This document shows positions 30,703 through 43,053 of a stretch of 59,680 nt of DNA, piece by piece. The stretch covers positions 1-59,680 of the forward strand of contig JAGBBE010000181.1 in assembly GCA_017938645.1 (NCBI GenBank). Reading direction: 5' to 3'. Both the position numbers and the translations under genes were made by a program. Origin of the DNA: Clostridia bacterium (GTDB lineage: Bacteria > Bacillota_A > Clostridia > Christensenellales > Aristaeellaceae). How positions within the stretch are numbered: position 1 is the first letter of the stretch; every line of letters starts with the position of its first letter. The notes beneath the pieces were generated by a model, which made no database searches, was not told where the DNA came from, and saw nothing but the letters and a program-made list of their open reading frames with translations.

Positions 30703-33700
30703 TCATCCGATCCGGATGCCGCCCACGCTCATGCCGCGCGTTACCTTTTCCATGATGTGCTCGCTGACGCGCTCGGCCATCTCCTCGTAATCCTGCTCGC
30801 TCTCAAGCTTCTGTACCTGAACCGTGATGCTGTCGATGTGATACGACGGCGTCTGCGCTTCCGGCAGATGCGGTGTCACAACAGAAGTCGGAGCTTTCAG
30901 CGTACGGATTTCGTGGAGCGATCTGATCAGGTCCTCAAACAGCTCCGTCTGATAAGGGGACAGAATGCGCTCCGGTCGCTGGGTCGTACCATCTACCCAC
31001 GCGAGGCCGGTGCCTGTGGCGAGACCGCCTTCGAGATACTTTTTGACGTACTTTGTCGTGCCTGTCTTCCAGTACAGTGTGCGCCCGCCATCGATCAGCT
31101 TGGCGTCGCTCCGTTTGTACCAATAGCTGGAATTCGGATCCTTTACATAAGCAGCGCCGTCATAGGTAACGCTCTGTGCTGAGCTCTTCGAAGCCTCGGC
31201 ATAGCCGGTGCCGCTGGCCACAAACTGCTTGGTCGCAGTCGTTTTTGTGCCTGATCCGCTGCTCTTGCTGGAAGAACCGCTAGAACTGCTGCTTTTTCCT
31301 GAGGAAGTGGATGCATACTTGGTGTTGTTGATAGAGCTGGATACGGATTCGTGAGCCTTTTTCAATTCCTCAAGTTTCTTTTTCCATTCGTCCACATAGG
31401 CTTCTGCTTGCAGCTTTCCCGCTTCCTTGTAGTCGGCGCTGTTCTGCTTCAGAAATTCTATAATAGCCTCATCACCTTGCTCGATGATACTTTCGACCTC
31501 ATCCCAGTAGGTTTTGGCATTACCACGCATGTCATCCAGCATCTCTTGCCAGCCAAGGCGCATTTCCTCTCGGGTGGCGTCTGTGGCTGTCTGATATTCC
31601 TCGTGATTCGCTTCCAGCCATGCGAGGATTTCTTCATCGGATTTAGTCATCAGCTCCTGCAATTCCTCGATCAGCTTGCGGGGATTGGACAGCAGTTCCT
31701 CATAGTAGTTTTCCACATACTCGATGTATTCGTCTATGCTGTCAATCTGGGCCTCAATGGACTTCTTCTGGGCATCTATCTCTTCTTCTGCCAGCTCCCA
31801 AGCCAATTCCTCGCGCAGTTCGGCAATCTCTTCTCGGAGTGCCAGTTCTTCTTTCTTTCGAGTCGGGTCGGCAGAGATGCGTGCAAGCTGCGCTTCCTTT
31901 TCGGCCAACTCCGCTGCGCGGTTGTTCTGATCATTCAGTTTTTTCCGGGCTTCAAGCTGTTCATCCAGCATGCTGAGTTCTTCACTTAGCGTTTCACGCT
32001 TCAACTCTGCCAACTCAATCAGCTCGTCGCGTTCCTTTTCGTAGCGCCGGGTCAGCACATTGATCTACTCGTTTTCAAGATCGATTCGCCCCTCCAGCAT
32101 GCGCCTGTTAAGCTCCTCGCGATCCATAATGGCATCGTGGATCAATTCACGCAGGTCGATCTCCATCTCGCGGACGGTATCATGCCACTCTTCGATCTGA
32201 TTCTGCAAATCCTCCAGATCGGTCATGTTCTGAAGCAGTTCCTCAGAATACTGCTGATGCGCTTCCTGAAGCGCTTCCAGATCCACGGCTGCCTGCTTGT
32301 ATTTCTTCGAGCCTTCCTTATACTTCGCAAGCTCCGCCTGCTTCTTTTCAATTTGCACTTCCAGCGTAGTTACATATCCGCGCAAGGTATCTGCATTGTC
32401 AGACACAAGATCCTTTTCTTTTTCAAGATACAGAATAACGCCCTGGATTTCTCCGCGCGCCTCATGGTATCCCTGTGCCAGCTGCGCCATTTTGCGGTAA
32501 TGGCTTTCAAACCCCTGTTCCTCATCCATCTTATCGAGCATCTTCTGGATGCTCTTAGATACTTCAGTACTGGAGCTTCCTCCCCCGCCGCCTCCACCTC
32601 CGCCAGATCCGCCTCCCCTGCCACCTCGTCCAGATGCCCCGCCGCTACTGCTGCCCTGCCGGAGCGGATTGCTGCCCGTGTAGCGGAGTACAGTCTGATC
32701 AGTATTCAGCCTTGTCGTTGTCCATATGCCGGATACAGGATCCCACATTGCGCCCTCCTGCGGAAGCGTAATGGTTTCCGTCGTCCACTGGCCGGTTGCA
32801 ATCAGTGCCGCCACGGTATCCGCCGCAAGATTTTGCACGCTGATCAGTCCGCTGGTCAATGCGCTGAAGTCTGCGACAGAAGTACCTGTGATCGTAATAA
32901 ACGCCGCTTCATTCAAGCGATTGAAAGCGTCTTCGCCCTCAGCCAGAGCTGCAGAGATCATCGGGCCAACCATATCCCAATTTGCAAGAAGCACATTAGG
33001 GTCGATTCCACCCAAACAAGAGGCAAGATTCTCAATTTCGTCAGTTGTGACGTTCAAACCGCTGGCCATCTTCTTGCTTGCTTTCTGATACTCAACATTT
33101 GCGTCAGCTGCTTTTTCAGCTTCAGCATAATAATCCTCAAAAGCCTCAGCGGCAGATACGGTTCCATCCTTCAGGCCCTCGATCGCAGACGCAGTATTCT
33201 TGAAATAACGGGAAGAAGCATTGCGCTGTGCGCTGGCAAGCTCTTTTCCAAGCTTGCCGATCTGCCTGTCAGCATCCTTCGCGACATCCGCCATCTCCGC
33301 CTCAGTGTTTTCAAGATCGCCCATAGTCTCAGATAATTCACCAGCCGCCCGGTTGGCATCGTCCAATGCTATAACAAGAGAGGGATAGGTTTCTGCGATG
33401 GACTGCCGAAGCGCGCTATCAAAGCTGTTCCAGACTTCCATAGCTGCAGCAACGCCCTCTGTACCGCCGTCACCAAATGCTTCAATCAGCATCCCGATCT
33501 GATCGCCATAGCTACTGGTTTCTGCAAAGTTCGCATCTCGCTCTTCTCTCAGTGCAGTCGCCATGTCGCTTAGGCTGATTGTCTGCGCCGCATTCTGCAT
33601 GGCGTACAGTTCTTCAACTATTTTGGCAACGTCTCCGCCACAGGTCATCGCCAGATTGGATATGTCGCCAAACATCCCGATCATGCCTTCAAGAATACCG

Positions 33701-36700
33701 GCTTCATCCAAATCGCCAAGAGCGTTATTCCATGCCCGTGCAATTTCCTCGCCGTTTTCCTGCGCAGTATGCACTGCTTCTTCCAGATAAGAAACCGCGC
33801 CGGAATAGCCGCGTTCATCAGCCTTATCAAAGCGTCGTTCCCTCTGAGCGTTCGCTGCATACCGGGCAGACTTAGCCTGAATGTCGGTCACTACTCCGTA
33901 GGCTGCCGCTTGCTCATAGACTGCGGCGGTCTGCTCCTGCGTAAGCTGTCTTGCCCGCGCAATGTATTCTGTCGATCCACGCTGCAACGCGGTCAGTTCC
34001 ACGTACTCAGCTTCCAGCTGAGCATACGCATCAAGCGTAGAAATAGGATCATATGAAGAATCAGATGGATCAATTGCTTTCGTAGCTGCTGACAGCGAAT
34101 CTGCATGTTCCAAATCAATCTGAAGATTCCTCAAATCGCCCAGTCTATCAAGTGAGGCATACAATTCATCCGCACTGGCGGTATCACCCATGAGCAGATA
34201 ACCAAGAGAGCCGAACTGCTCCAGCATAGCGGAAATATCAACGCCTTCACCACTCAATCTCTGAAGCACGGCATAGAACGCAGCTGTTTTGTCTTCGGCA
34301 GCAGAAACTTCCACAATCACCTCACGCATAGCAGCTTTCAGTGCAATCGTTTCCGTTTTTGCTCCATCTGCCGTTCCACCCAGAAAGTCATCCCAAGCGT
34401 CCTTGCCGGACTCAACCGCCGCTTCATTGATGAGGCGGATTGCCTCATAGAAATCTTCGGCAGTATAGGTTCCGTCCTGCAGCTTGGCAATCAGCTCAGG
34501 CATGGCATCGATGATCGCGTTGATGCCTTCGTCAGACATTGCCTCAAAGGCGGCGTTTATTCCCGCGGTGTCTCCGTTCTTTGCAAGTCCCACCATGGCA
34601 GTCAAGCCTGCAATTGCATCGTTTCTGGCAATAAGGTCCGCATTCACAGACTCGTAAGCCGACTCGAGCTTTGTGGCTTCACGCTCAGCTTCGTACACCT
34701 TTTCGCGGATTGTAGTGACGATGCCATCCATACCATCGGCAATCCTGCCGTCTGCATCCATGATTGTTGTGTCGATATCAGAAAACATGTCAAAGAAGGC
34801 TTCGACATACTGCTGTGCGAGGCTCCGGATTTCTTCCTCCGTACCTTCTGGCAAAAGTTGACGCGCCCAGTCCTCAGCATATTGATACAGCCCCATGCCA
34901 TTTGGATCGATCAGCTGGTTCCACAAATCCGACATATTCAATGCCGTCATATCCTTCTGCGCGGCCTTCAGGGCATCCTCCAATCTGGATTGTTCAAAAA
35001 ATGCCGTCCATGGATCAGTGGCCTTTGCGATGCCTTCCTGCCAACCGTCTATCAGAATGCCGGTGGAGGTATCTACAAAATCGGCTATGTCCGGATAAGT
35101 ATCATAAAGCCCTTCCAGCAGAGAATCGCCAATCTTGCCAATTGCCTCTGTATCTGTAATGCCCAGTCCGTTTGCGATCTCTTCCGCTGTCGCAAGTACC
35201 GCATCGTGCAGGTTGGTAAACTGCTCTTCACCCTCGCCCAGCTTGGACAGCACACTGCTGAACAGGCTAGCTTCCTCACGGGCAATGGCAAGGTTCTTAT
35301 AGAGATCCGATGTATCCAGCGAAGCAATCGCTTCGCCGGTTGCTTCAATCTCGGTCTGTGCCTCCTGAAGTCCTTCCAAAGTGAACTCCGGTATCATGGG
35401 AATATCGTCGTCCGTAGTTTCGGTGAGATTATTATATGCGGCGATATATTCGTTGATCAGCGGTACCAGAGCGTTTAGTTCGTCCACGCTTTCCTGCGTA
35501 AGGTCGCCCTGATACAACTCGCTGAACTGGGAAATCAGATCTGAAAAATCTGTATGCTCATTGACATACTCCATCATGCCGTTTACATATCCGGTCAGTT
35601 CACCTGCCATAGCCATGAAATCGCCCTCGGCGAGTTCTGCCTGCTGATTGATTCCAGCAACGTAGGCTTCATAATAGGCAACTGCCGCTTCCTGCATAAA
35701 CGAGGGAAGCCGATTGAAATCCGTACCGTCCGTCATAACCGTATAAAGGTCGTCTGCTACAGGGCGCCATGCTTCGGAAAGCTTTTCACGCGTTGCCGTA
35801 AGGAACGATCCTCCGGCAATGTCAAATTCGAGCATCTTATTTTCGATCTCTTCAACTGAGCTGGCAGCATCCAGTCCCAGTTTATCCTATTCTGCTACAA
35901 CATCCGCCCAGTAGTCCCGTTCAGCCTGTATCCTGGCTTTCTCATCCTTTGAATACCAGATGGGTTTTGCCTGATTAGCCTGGTTCGTAGCATAAACATA
36001 GAAGTTTTCATCCTTGCTTGCGATGGTTCCCATCGGTCCTGCATAGTTCTGGCTATATTTGCCATTCGGATGCGATGCCTTGTATTGATGGTAGGAATCG
36101 TTGATGCTTCCATACTGCGATGCAGAATATAGATTCGCTTGTGCCTCCGCAATCGAATCTGCATAGGTCATATCGGCATCCCTCAAGTTCTGCAAAGCAT
36201 CAGCCGCCTTCAAGCTTCTCAGCGCCTGATCGGCCTTTTCCACTTCACCCCGGGCGGCAGCAGCCTTTTCACCAAGGGTACTGAATCCTTCTGCACCGCC
36301 TTCAAGAGCAGCCTTCATCGTTAGCGATGTGCCAGAGAGTATGGTCATAACCTCATCCGCACGTTTTTGCTCTTCTGCAGTCAGTTCGGTTCTGTCTGCA
36401 AGATCTTCCAGTTCCGTTACCAATGAAGAGATATTTTCTCTATAATCGCTGACAGATTCAATCGTAGAGCTATAGTCTATCTTTTCGATTTCGTTGGCAG
36501 AAGCCGCTGCTCCTGTAACCATAGTGACGATCACGGTCAACGCTGCCACTGCGGCAATAATCGCGCCGATAGTTCCTCCGCTGAGTACAGACGCAATGCC
36601 ATTGCCGGCGGCCATTGTCGCCTGCATCGTTTTGATTGCGGTTACAGCCTTGTATACCACGGCGATCAATCCGGTAATACCAGCACCAACCAAAGGAATG

Positions 36701-38826
36701 ATGATATTCCATCCGTTCATGGCGTCCGTTCCGGCAGTAAGCATCTCCACCAATCCTGCCAATCCGTCGTAATAGCCCTTCATCCACTCTGCATCAAGGA
36801 GAGCGTAGAAGGATTCCATGGCAGCGGTCAGTCTGTTTTGGGCGGCAGTCACCGATTCCTGCCAGATCGAATACTTCTGTGCCGCTGTGCCTGCGGCATT
36901 GAGCGCACCGGCATACAGTTCATAGGCGCGGCTTCCGCCCTCAATGCCCAGTGACATATCGTTCATAAGAGCGATGAAATGATTCTGCTGCCTTGCGCCT
37001 GCCATGGTGGTTGCGATATAGCTGCGCGTCTTGCTGTCCAGCGCATCCCACTGTTCAGCAATATCATCGAAGATGTCGCTCATATCACGCCAACTGCCTT
37101 CACCGTCCATGAGGGCTACATCAATCGTACTCAGCGCCTTGGCAACGTCATTGATCTTTGTTGCATCTTCCTCGTTGTAACCATTGGCCTTGATGGAATG
37201 CAAGCGCGCCATAATGCTGTTGATGGCCGTGCCAATGACCTCAGGAGCCTGTCTCGTTTTCTCGGAGATTGTCGCGATATATGCACCCAGCCATTCAAAT
37301 TCCAGTCCGAATTCGACAGCCGATGCAGACGCTTTCTGCATGGCGATACCGATTTCATCTGCGCCGGATGCGGACGCGTCGCCCAGATAGGCAAATACGT
37401 CAGCTGCGCGCTTGGCACTGACTTCCATAGCGTTGGTGGCCGCAGTCATCAGCTCCGCTGCTTCGCCGAATTCCAGTCCGGAAATCTTGGCGTACTGAAC
37501 AGTCGATTTCAGGCGTGAATTAACCTCTGATTCATCAAGACCCTGCCGCCAGAATTCTACTGCCGCCGTAGCGATTTCAGTAGAAGCAACGTTCATTTCC
37601 TTTGCGAGCGTGCGGTATCCGGCACCCTAACGGTTGATTTCTGTCTGAGACTTACCGGATACGATCCGGATCTCGTTCATCTGATCGTAGTATTGCTGGG
37701 CATAGTCAATGGCGCTGCTCCAAATGGATTGCAGGCCGCGCAGTACCAGCATGGTCGTCGCCATCTGAAGAAGCCGGCTGCCAATGCTGTTCAGCGTCTG
37801 ATCCATCTTGTTCAGTCCCCTGTTGCCATCCTCCACCTGCTTATTGTGGGTGGCCTCGGCATTCTTCGCCTGCTCAATCAGGCTGATGATCTTTTTGCGG
37901 GTATCTTCCTCGATATTCAGAGAACCGATCTTCTGTTCAATGGATCGAATTTCTACCATCGCATCCTGTGCGCTCTGGCTCCAGTAAGCCTGTCCGGCTT
38001 CGTTGCCGTTTTTGACCGCAGCGTTATACTGCTTGTACGCAGTGGTCAGCTTGCTGTAGGCCTCTTGCACCTGCTTGAGCTCATTGACGCCCGACGCTGC
38101 CTTATCTGCTTCGGCCTTCTTTGCCGCATTCAGCTTATCCTGTTGTGCAAGCTGAGCAGAGGTATACTTTGCCTTCAGCTCCGCTTCCTCTTTTGCCAGC
38201 TTTGTTAGGTTGGTACCGTTCACCGCCTGCCTGCTCATCTGCTTGATCAGCTGCTTGTTAGCGTCAATCAGCCTGTTCGTGCTGGCGATCTGTAAATCAA
38301 GATTCTTCGCGGAGAGCGTACCGTCGTCCGTCTTGAGCCGCTGGGTTTTCAGCGCGTATAGCTTCTTCAAAAGCCCTGCCTGTTCCTGATATAGCTTATT
38401 GGCCTTCTGGATCGACAGCTCCAGCGAGGAATCTTCCTTGATGGTCCTGTTGAGCAACTGTCCGTTTTTACAGACCTCGACAATGCTCCTGCCCAGTGAA
38501 TCATACCCTTTTCGGGTTTCCGTCAGCGTACCGTCCGCTGCCAACTTCTGTGTAGTGGTGAGCAGCGCAGTGATCTGTGTGTTCGCCCCCTGCAGGCCGT
38601 TGGCAATCTGATTGCCTGACTTTGAGCTCTGACTGGCTGCTTTCTGAATTTCCGTCTTGAAGCGCGTCAGCAAATCCTTGACCTGCTTCTCCACCACATC
38701 GGTCATATTCAGGTTGATCCCCGCGCCAATGGACTGTAGAAGTTTATTGGTTTCTGCGACGTCGCTCTTCAGCCTGGAAAGATCCAGATACTAGGTTCCA
38801 ACCAGTTTGTTCTGGCTCTGTGCCAA
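30703..38826 (-). CDS. Tail tape-measure protein, 2,707 aa (four in-frame TAGs)
   Basis: Four open segments lie in the same frame, separated only by TAGs at codons 12, 400, 980 and 2,254; the gene ends in TGA. The start is TTG 38826 just after GGTGGTGAGA. The tape-measure core (TEIATAAVEFWRQGL, TVQYAKISGLEFGEAAEL; about 415-460) follows the second TAG. Two hydrophobic segments lie near 708-730 and 755-780. A Gly-rich linker is near 2,070-2,090 and long coiled coils follow. Its length predicts a tail of several hundred nanometres. Under the standard code only 11 residues would be made. Confidence 0.9.
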
Positions 38827-38866
38827 TCTCTCACCACCCTGTAATCAAACTAAAAGCGGGACTGCC

Positions 38867-39115
38867 TTATTCAGCAATCCCGCCATTCTCATTTTTGTTC
38901 CATGCGCCGTATTCAATTTCATTCTGAAGCAGCCGGAAGTTGATCTCGGCGTCTTTTTTCCAGAATTCATTTTTGATATCCGACATCACGGCATAATATC
39001 TGCTGCGCTTTAGCAGTCGCATCGCATCTTCATCCGTCAGGTGATACACATCGTGCAGCCGCTGGACGATTTCACCTGTCAGTCTGTCCAGCTTATCTGC
39101 AAATTCAATCATCAT
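38867..39115 (-). CDS. Small phage protein upstream of the tape measure
   Basis: The start is ATG 39115 after GGAGGTGAT (a second ATG follows at once). The 82-residue product is helical and charged (DKLDRLTGEIVQRLHDVYHL). It has no TAG. I do not recognise it; gene position suggests a tail assembly accessory protein. Confidence 0.6.
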   Translation of the reverse strand: MMIEFADKLDRLTGEIVQRLHDVYHLTDEDAMRLLKRSRYYAVMSDIKNEFWKKDAEINFRLLQNEIEYGAWNKNENGGIAE

Positions 39116-39189
39116 ATCACCTCCGTCCGCGTACCTGTCCAGTATACCGCAAAATAGCAATATCGTCAACGCAGCAAACATGAGGGGAA

Positions 39190-39759
39190 TCAGTCCTTTC
39201 TCGCAAACTGCAGGCCGCTGCCCGCCACAGCGGACAGCTGATTCTGTACAGCAGCCAGCATGTCGATCAGCTTCGAATTCAGCTTTTCCGCCTTGGCGAC
39301 GGTTTCCGTCAGATTTTCCGTACCCAGCAGACTTTCAAAGGCCTTGCCGACACGGTAGCCCAGCGAATGCTTCGTCTCAAAATCCCGCTTAGCCGCGCAC
39401 TGCACCTTGTGCATGATGGACTCCACATCGTCCATATCGTATTCCACGATGTCCATAATTTCACGCAGCAGACCATTGGTGGCAAGGATGTCGTAGATTT
39501 CATATCTGCCCTCGGGCGTGTCGTAAGCGGACAAATCCAGATCGGTGTAATGCGCCAGAATCAGAAACACACGAATCAGCTCAGAATTGTAGCTGTCGTA
39601 TGCGATTCCAGAATCTTCATCGAACACCATCGTAGCGTTTACGACATCCTATGCCATCTGCTCCTTTTCCAGTCGGGGCAGCATCTCGCGCACATGGAAC
39701 ACCTCGCCGCCAAGCTGGATTGTGTGGTTGTATTCAAACTTTTCCATCTTAATGTTCAT
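39190..39759 (-). CDS. Tail assembly accessory protein (one in-frame TAG)
   Basis: The start is ATG 39759 after GGGAGGAAAATCC, overlapping the end of the previous frame by 11 bases. TAG at codon 37 follows LEKEQMA, and the frame runs on to TGA for 189 residues. It is helical and acidic, with DLSAYDTPEGRYEIYDIL in the middle and a coiled C-terminus. It sits between the tail chaperones and the tape measure. Family unassigned. Confidence 0.6.
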
Positions 39760-40464
39760 TGGATTTTCCTCCCATGATCGTAATTTTGCTCTTGCCCAGG
39801 AAGCTGGCAAGATTGCCCATGGCCTGAGAACCGCTTTGAGCATCGGCCACGTTGAAGGGATTGCTCCGCTGGATCATGTCCCAGCTCTTCTGACAAAACG
39901 CATTACCTGCGTAGTTTGCGACTGCTTCGTAATTCAGCTTATACCCCTATTCTCGAAGCACATCATCGAAAAAGACATAGGACATATTGTTGATGCTCTC
40001 CTCATCCACCACGCCTAGATGCGCGGCGATCATTGCGACGGCGCGATCGAGAGTTACACCTTTCGCGCCGTCTGCAGGTTTTTTAGCTTTTGCTCCTTCT
40101 CGTCAATGCGATTGACGCGGCGGAAGATGGAGAGCATCTGCTCAATGGTATCCGTATCCATATCGTCATAGTAGCTGGCAATCAGCGCCGGATCATCTGT
40201 CACCGCAATCAGCCAGTCCATGATGGCCTTGTCACCGTCACGCTGATCACCAAAGGCGCCGACCTCCATCGCCAGAATATCTGCCAGAGGGTACGCCTCC
40301 AGCACTTTATAAAATGCCGCAGTCCGGTTTCGCTGGTAGCGCAACTTCGTCGGCTTGATTTCGATCTACTGACCGCCGATCACGACGGTGTTTTCGGGAC
40401 TGCCGACCTGCGGCAATCCCTTTTCCGTCTGTTCAGTCGGCGGGATGGGCTTACTGTTCGCCAT
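39749..40464 (-). CDS. Tail assembly chaperone GT-type fusion made by -1 frameshift
   Basis: The upstream gene (40464-40054) contains the slippery heptamer A AAA AAC in the correct frame (40084-40078, codons CTA AAA AAC). A -1 slip there enters a second open frame that reads PADGAKGVTLDRAVAMIAAH and continues, through one TAG (39947-39949), to TAA at 39749. No good ribosome binding site precedes that second frame. The fusion would be about 238 residues. This mirrors the conserved G/GT frameshift of long-tailed phages upstream of the tape-measure gene. Confidence 0.75.
40054..40464 (-). CDS. Tail assembly chaperone, G-type (one in-frame TAG)
   Basis: The start is ATG 40464 after GGAGGAAGCAGTGG. 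TAG is codon 33, in VVIGGQ-x-IEIKPTKLRY. The unshifted product is 136 residues ending in TAA. Helical, with DRDGDK-like and NRIDEKEQKLKN segments late in the protein. The end carries the slippery site described for the fusion. Chaperones of this type coat the tape-measure protein before tail polymerisation. Confidence 0.75.
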
Positions 40465-40789
40465 CCACTGCTTCCTCCAGTTCGATGCTGGTCTCCCAGC
40501 TTTCAATCAGGTTCATTTCGCGCACGGCAGCCTCAATGGCGGGCAAATCGATGGCAAGGCCGCGGTTTTCCAGTTCTTCCCGGACGTACTGCAGTTTTGC
40601 ACTGCCCTTGCCTGCACCGTAAATCTGTTCCGCCGCGTACACCAGCACGCGGGTTGTTGCCAGCAGGTAGTCCTGCTGTTCCTTGGTGGTCTTGCTCTTG
40701 ATCCATGGAATAATCTTCACCGTGATGATGGTTGCCAGCAGACCAATCTATGCCTCCAGCACCGGAGTTAGGTTAATCATATTCATCAT
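40451..40789 (-). CDS. LL-H family phage holin (one in-frame TAG)
   Basis: The start is ATG 40789 (a second ATG follows) after ACGGAGGTACG. TAG is codon 14, at the beginning of the membrane helix (LEA-x-IGLLATIITVKIIPW), with KSKTTKEQ after it. The soluble part (RVLVYAAEQIYGAGKGSAKL) is the hallmark of the LL-H holin family. 112 residues to TAA. It follows the endolysin gene and would permeabilise the membrane for lysis. A stop at residue 13 under the standard code would prevent holin synthesis. Confidence 0.82.
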
Positions 40790-40799
40790 CGTACCTCCG

Positions 40800-41609
40800 T
40801 CAGTTCTTGGCGGCAAGTACCGCCTTCAGTTTATTGCGGGTCAGCGGACCCACAATGCCGTCCGCAGACAGGCCGTATGCCTTCTGGAACTTTCGCACGG
40901 CAGAGCGGGTTGCACTGCCGAAGTCGCCATCGATACCGTAGGATCCGACGCTGTAGCCGCAGGCCTCCAGCATCCACTGGCACCACTGCACACCTTCGCC
41001 TTTGGATCCATTCTTCTGATTCTTCGCAGGCTCGACATAAGGACAGACCTGCTCGCCGTCCGGCGCGGCAGTTTCAGGAGCGGCCACAGTCTCGGTAACA
41101 TACTCCAGCATACTTGCGGGAAGCTGGCCCCAGTGGGTCCAGGATCTGTTCCTGATCTTGGTCTTCTGGATGCCATAATTGAAGCCGCGCTCCTCGATGG
41201 CATATACGCCATCGATAGAGATGCCGATATGCCCCTTGTTCCAGACAACAAGGCCGGGCGTAGAAGGAATCGTGCTGATCTTGCCGCTCACCTTGCACAG
41301 AGAGAACATGCCGTTGGCCGAACGATCAGGGCAGTTGTTCGCACCGGATCTATTAGAGGTCGTACCGTTGCTCGTCCAGAAGAACGCCTTGATCTAACCG
41401 ACGCAGTCGGCAACCATACGCCCTTCCGCAATGTGCTTTTTATAGGCAGCAGTTCTACTGGAGCCGTAATGGCTGGGGTACTGCTTCTTCTTGCGGGCAT
41501 AGAGCGAATCGGTCGCCTTATAGCCGCAGGTGCCGTACCAGTATTTCCAGCCGCTCGCCAGCGCTTTTTCAGCAAAATCTACCTATTCAAGATTTGTATA
41601 CTTGGCCAT
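40800..41609 (-). CDS. Endolysin, NlpC/P60 peptidase with peptidoglycan-binding domain (two in-frame TAGs)
   Basis: The start is ATG 41609 after AAGGAGGGCTTGA. TAGs are codons 9 and 72; the frame gives 269 residues ending in TGA. The NlpC/P60 catalytic cysteine is C69 in ADCVG-x-IKAFFW, where TAG is the residue two after the glycine motif's valine, and the histidine is H127 in NKGHIGISIDGV. A C-terminal peptidoglycan-binding type 1 domain (DGDFGSATRSAVRKFQKAYG) follows at about 205-265. It would cleave cell-wall peptides at lysis. Located in the tail module rather than at the operon end. Confidence 0.88.
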
Positions 41610-41668
41610 TCAAGCCCTCCTTTCCATGAGAAAGGGACGCGGCGTTCATACCGCGTCCCATGGGTTCA

Positions 41669-42505
41669 TCAGTTCCAGGTCACTTCGTCGCCAGTAGCAG
41701 TGGTGATAATCTCACCATTAGCGTCCAGCGGCTCGTAATAAAGGTCGTACATCTTTTCATCCGCGCGCTTGGGATCAATAGCGCTGAACGTCACGCTGTT
41801 GGTGGCAGCAGACTTATAGCTGTTGTCGAAGCCTGGCAGCGCAGTCACGCGGACGCGCGGCACAAACAGATGCAGATAGCCCTTGACGGCGCTCTCGGTG
41901 CAATCGGTGCCGGAAGAGTAAACCGGCCAGTGCGCATACAGACTGCCCTTGGCGGTGGTAGAATTGGTCTTGACCGTAGCAACGGAAGCGCCGTTCACGC
42001 GGCGGCGGTAAGCCACGCGCAGGGTATCGCCAATGGCAACATCGCCCTCAAAGAAGGTAATCACGGTGGTAGGTGCATCACCCTCGCCAGCGACAACGCT
42101 GAACTTGCCGGCAGCAGCGGCGTCCGCCTTCTCAAAGCCGTTGATCCTGACGGAATCGATCTGCACCTCATAAGGCAGCGTGATCTTCAGACCGGTCGTC
42201 ACCTCGTACAGCTTGCTCTCCAGAGTGGAGACGTCGCTCTGCTTCATCTGGACGGCATTCGCCATAGCAAACATGTCCAAAGAAAACTGGGAGCTGGCGA
42301 AGGTGAACTCCTAAGCCTTGTCCGTTTCAATGAACGCCAGCGGGTAGTTGCCCTGACCGCCGGTGATGGACTAAGTATTGTTGGTTGCGCTCATGTTGGC
42401 GGTATTGACCTCGTAATAGGAAAACACCTTGCCGTCGCAGCGCTCAAAGTCAATATTCGGGTTGTCGGCAATATAACCGGCAATCTGTTCGATATACTGA
42501 GCCAT
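41669..42505 (-). CDS. Major tail tube protein (two in-frame TAGs)
   Basis: The start is ATG 42505; AGGAGG lies ten bases upstream. TAGs are codons 45 and 65 in one frame of 278 residues ending in TGA. The body is beta-rich, with GDTLRVAYRRRVNG and HLFVPRVRVTALPGFDN, and ends in a Lys/Asp-rich strand. The size and position before the chaperones fit a tail tube subunit, but I do not recognise a named family. Confidence 0.65.
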
Positions 42506-42522
42506 ATTGGATCATCCTCCTG

Positions 42523-43020
42523 TCATGGTTGGATTTCAATGATTTCAAGCCCTTTTTTCCGGGCATAGTCGATGGTGTACTTTGTGCCGCCCTTCTGAAC
42601 GCCATCATATACGGCAATCAGGTGGGAAGCAGCGTCAATCATATAGCGGTTCCTCTTTTGCAGGCATCCATTGAAATAGTCGTGGCTGACATATTCCACT
42701 TTATCAGCCTTCTCCAGTATTTTTTGGTAGCGCGCCTGTTCCTGCACCGTCCAGTTCAATGACTGGCGATCATAAGGAATTGCTACCCACAGCTTGATAT
42801 TCCGGCTCGGTAAGATCGCCTTTAGCGATAGCACTGTTTCCGCTGCCCAAATATCAACTCCTCTTGCCATTCCGGAAATAAAGGTAGTTACGCCTTCTCG
42901 CGTTATACGTAGTATCTCACAAAGGAGCTTCTGTTTGAACTGTTCAAAGCGAGGATCGCTCTCATCTCCGCCAAACGGAAGCTTTTCCGGTCGATGTCCG
43001 GTAAGTGCGCATGCTTTCAT
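42523..43020 (-). CDS. SLOG-superfamily protein (DUF1273/YpsA-like)
   Basis: I choose ATG 43020 (after GGAGGGGTAAT) over an upstream in-frame ATG because the family starts at KACALTGHRPEKLPFG. The 165-residue Rossmann-like protein has TGHRPEKL (about 5-12), TFISGMARGVDIWAAE (about 43-58) and VAIPYD, the nucleotide-binding landmarks of SLOG proteins. No TAG is present. It is divergent from an Xre gene and interrupts the structural genes, so it is probably cargo. SLOG domains bind nucleotides or nucleotide signals; a defence or sensing role is only inference. Confidence 0.8.
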   Translation of the reverse strand: MKACALTGHRPEKLPFGGDESDPRFEQFKQKLLCEILRITREGVTTFISGMARGVDIWAAETVLSLKAILPSRNIKLWVAIPYDRQSLNWTVQEQARYQKILEKADKVEYVSHDYFNGCLQKRNRYMIDAASHLIAVYDGVQKGGTKYTIDYARKKGLEIIEIQP

Positions 43021-43053
43021 ATTACCCCTCCAGTTTCTATGTAGAATTTGCAT

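Noticed and set aside
32137..33336. Plus-strand 399-codon frame opposite the tape measure
   Set aside because: It shadows the third codon positions of the tape-measure gene and has no protein-like domain.
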